From positions 1 to 7,385 of the forward strand of contig CAJWPV010000063.1 in the NCBI GenBank assembly GCA_913045395.1: DNA of 7,385 nucleotides, read 5' to 3'. Under the pieces are notes generated by a model. The model was not told where the DNA came from. It saw only the letters and a list, made by a program, of their open reading frames with translations, and did no database searches. Positions within the stretch are counted from its first letter, which is position 1; every line of letters starts with the position of its first letter. The position numbers and the translations under genes were made by a program. Shown here piece by piece: positions 6,668 through 7,385 of the stretch. The stretch comes from an uncultured Verrucomicrobiota bacterium. GTDB lineage: Bacteria; Verrucomicrobiota; Verrucomicrobiia; Limisphaerales; UBA1096.

Positions 6668-7380
6668 GACACCGGAACCGCGTGGCTATGGCCGGGTTGA
6701 AAATTCTGAAACTTCACCCACACCTCGGTCTTATTGCGAATCCGAATCTCAAGCGGATCCATCGCGCGCGGGCTCACGCCAGCAACTATGCTGCCGTCTA
6801 ACTTGAAGTTACTGTTATGGCACGGGCAGAAAAAATCGTTGTTGCCCGACCGATAGTCGACGAAGCAGCCCAAGTGCGGGCAGACCGTGTGCAGCGCCTT
6901 GGGCACGCCATCGACGAGTCGCAGGTAGACCGCGCCAATGCTCACGTTGGTGAACCGGTTCCACGCATCCACCTTGTCGGCCACGACGGAGAACTTGGCC
7001 GGCGAACCGTCCGCCGGAATCGCGTCAAGCGTGGTGACCTTAATAAAGCCGTCGCCGTCGTCACCCTCGCGCTTGGTCAAAGGATCGAGATAAGCCCAGA
7101 CGCCGGCGCCAAACGGCATCACGCTGATGAGCGTGCCGATGAACGCGCAGAGAAACTTGATGAAGCCGCGCCGCTCCTGAACTGGCTCACCAATCTCATC
7201 CCCCTGAGTGTCTGCCGTGGCGGAGACCTCACCGAGGATTGGGTCGTCAAAGTTGGAGTCAGGCTCAGTCCGCTCTGTTGACTCCTGCGGCCGGGAAGTT
7301 TTCGGAATCTTCACCTGGCCAGCAGATTCACCGGCGGCGGATTCGGACAATTCAACTTGGTTTTCCTCTTGGTTTTCCAC
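6664..7380 (-). CDS. Rieske [2Fe-2S] iron-sulfur subunit of the bc complex
   Basis: The Rieske protein takes electrons from quinol at the Qo site and passes them to the c-type haem. The cluster motifs are C167-P-H169-L-G-C172 and C185-P-C187-H188: ligands C167, H169, C185 and H188, with the disulfide C172-C187. A twin-arginine signal-anchor starts at R70-R71 (RRGFIKFL) and leads into one membrane helix (about 75-97), consistent with Tat export and retention as an anchor. Before it lies an acidic, Glu/Ser/Thr-rich stretch of about 69 residues, much longer than the usual short cytoplasmic lead. The visible frame begins with a GTG at 7380. The codon before it is sense and the window ends, so the true start may lie outside and the gene may be 5'-partial. 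The stop overlaps the cytochrome b ATG (ATGA), so the two subunits are translated in a coupled way. Confidence 0.94.
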   Translation of the reverse strand: MENQEENQVELSESAAGESAGQVKIPKTSRPQESTERTEPDSNFDDPILGEVSATADTQGDEIGEPVQERRGFIKFLCAFIGTLISVMPFGAGVWAYLDPLTKREGDDGDGFIKVTTLDAIPADGSPAKFSVVADKVDAWNRFTNVSIGAVYLRLVDGVPKALHTVCPHLGCFVDYRSGNNDFFCPCHNSNFKLDGSIVAGVSPRAMDPLEIRIRNKTEVWVKFQNFQPGHSHAVPVS

Positions 7381-7385
7381 CTTAC

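Noticed and set aside
5906..6700. Plus-strand frame of 264 codons with a run of eight histidines
   Set aside because: The His run is the antisense of the Val/Met repeat in cytochrome b; it is not a tag or metal-binding protein.

Overview
The window carries six protein genes, all on the minus strand, packed with short gaps or 4-base ATGA overlaps. From right to left (the direction of transcription) they are: a Rieske iron-sulfur protein, a cytochrome b fused to two cytochrome c domains, a short AlkA/Mag-type DNA-3-methyladenine glycosylase, the ribosome-assembly GTPase Der (EngA), a DUF58 protein, and a BatA-like membrane protein with a von Willebrand A domain that runs off the left edge. No RNA gene, transposase, phage gene or CRISPR array is visible. 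The sequence is GC-rich and bacterial. The combination of a b-c fusion quinol oxidase, a Der with a long lysine-rich tail, and a DUF58/BatA pair suggests the Planctomycetes-Verrucomicrobia side of bacterial diversity. That placement is an inference from gene architecture, not something I could test.

Right half (4676-7380): a two-gene bc-type complex. The Rieske protein has a twin-arginine export signal behind an unusual acidic N-terminal extension of about 70 residues. The cytochrome b combines the b6-like four-helix core, a subunit-IV-like part with a PDWY Qo motif, and a C-terminal tail with two CxxCH haem sites. The tail probably replaces a separate cytochrome c1 or f, so quinol oxidation, high-potential transfer through the Rieske cluster, and c-haem export would all be encoded by two translationally coupled genes.

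Middle (2163-4666): a DNA repair gene directly follows the cytochrome gene, then comes der. Der carries a basic insertion after its second NKxD motif and a C-terminal tail that is more than half Lys/Arg. Between these genes lies about 270 bases without a convincing gene.

Left part (1-1978): DUF58 and the BatA-like VWA protein overlap by ATGA and form the start of a MoxR/DUF58/VWA-type operon, but the MoxR ATPase is not next to them here.

The most unexpected signal is at DNA level. The palindrome TTGGCCAA occurs seven times in 7.4 kb, in two different reading phases inside genes and also outside them. Three longer palindromes built from the same half-site (CGCTTGG/CCAAGCG) sit 1 to 10 bases behind the stop codons of three successive genes, the longest being a perfect 18-mer behind der.
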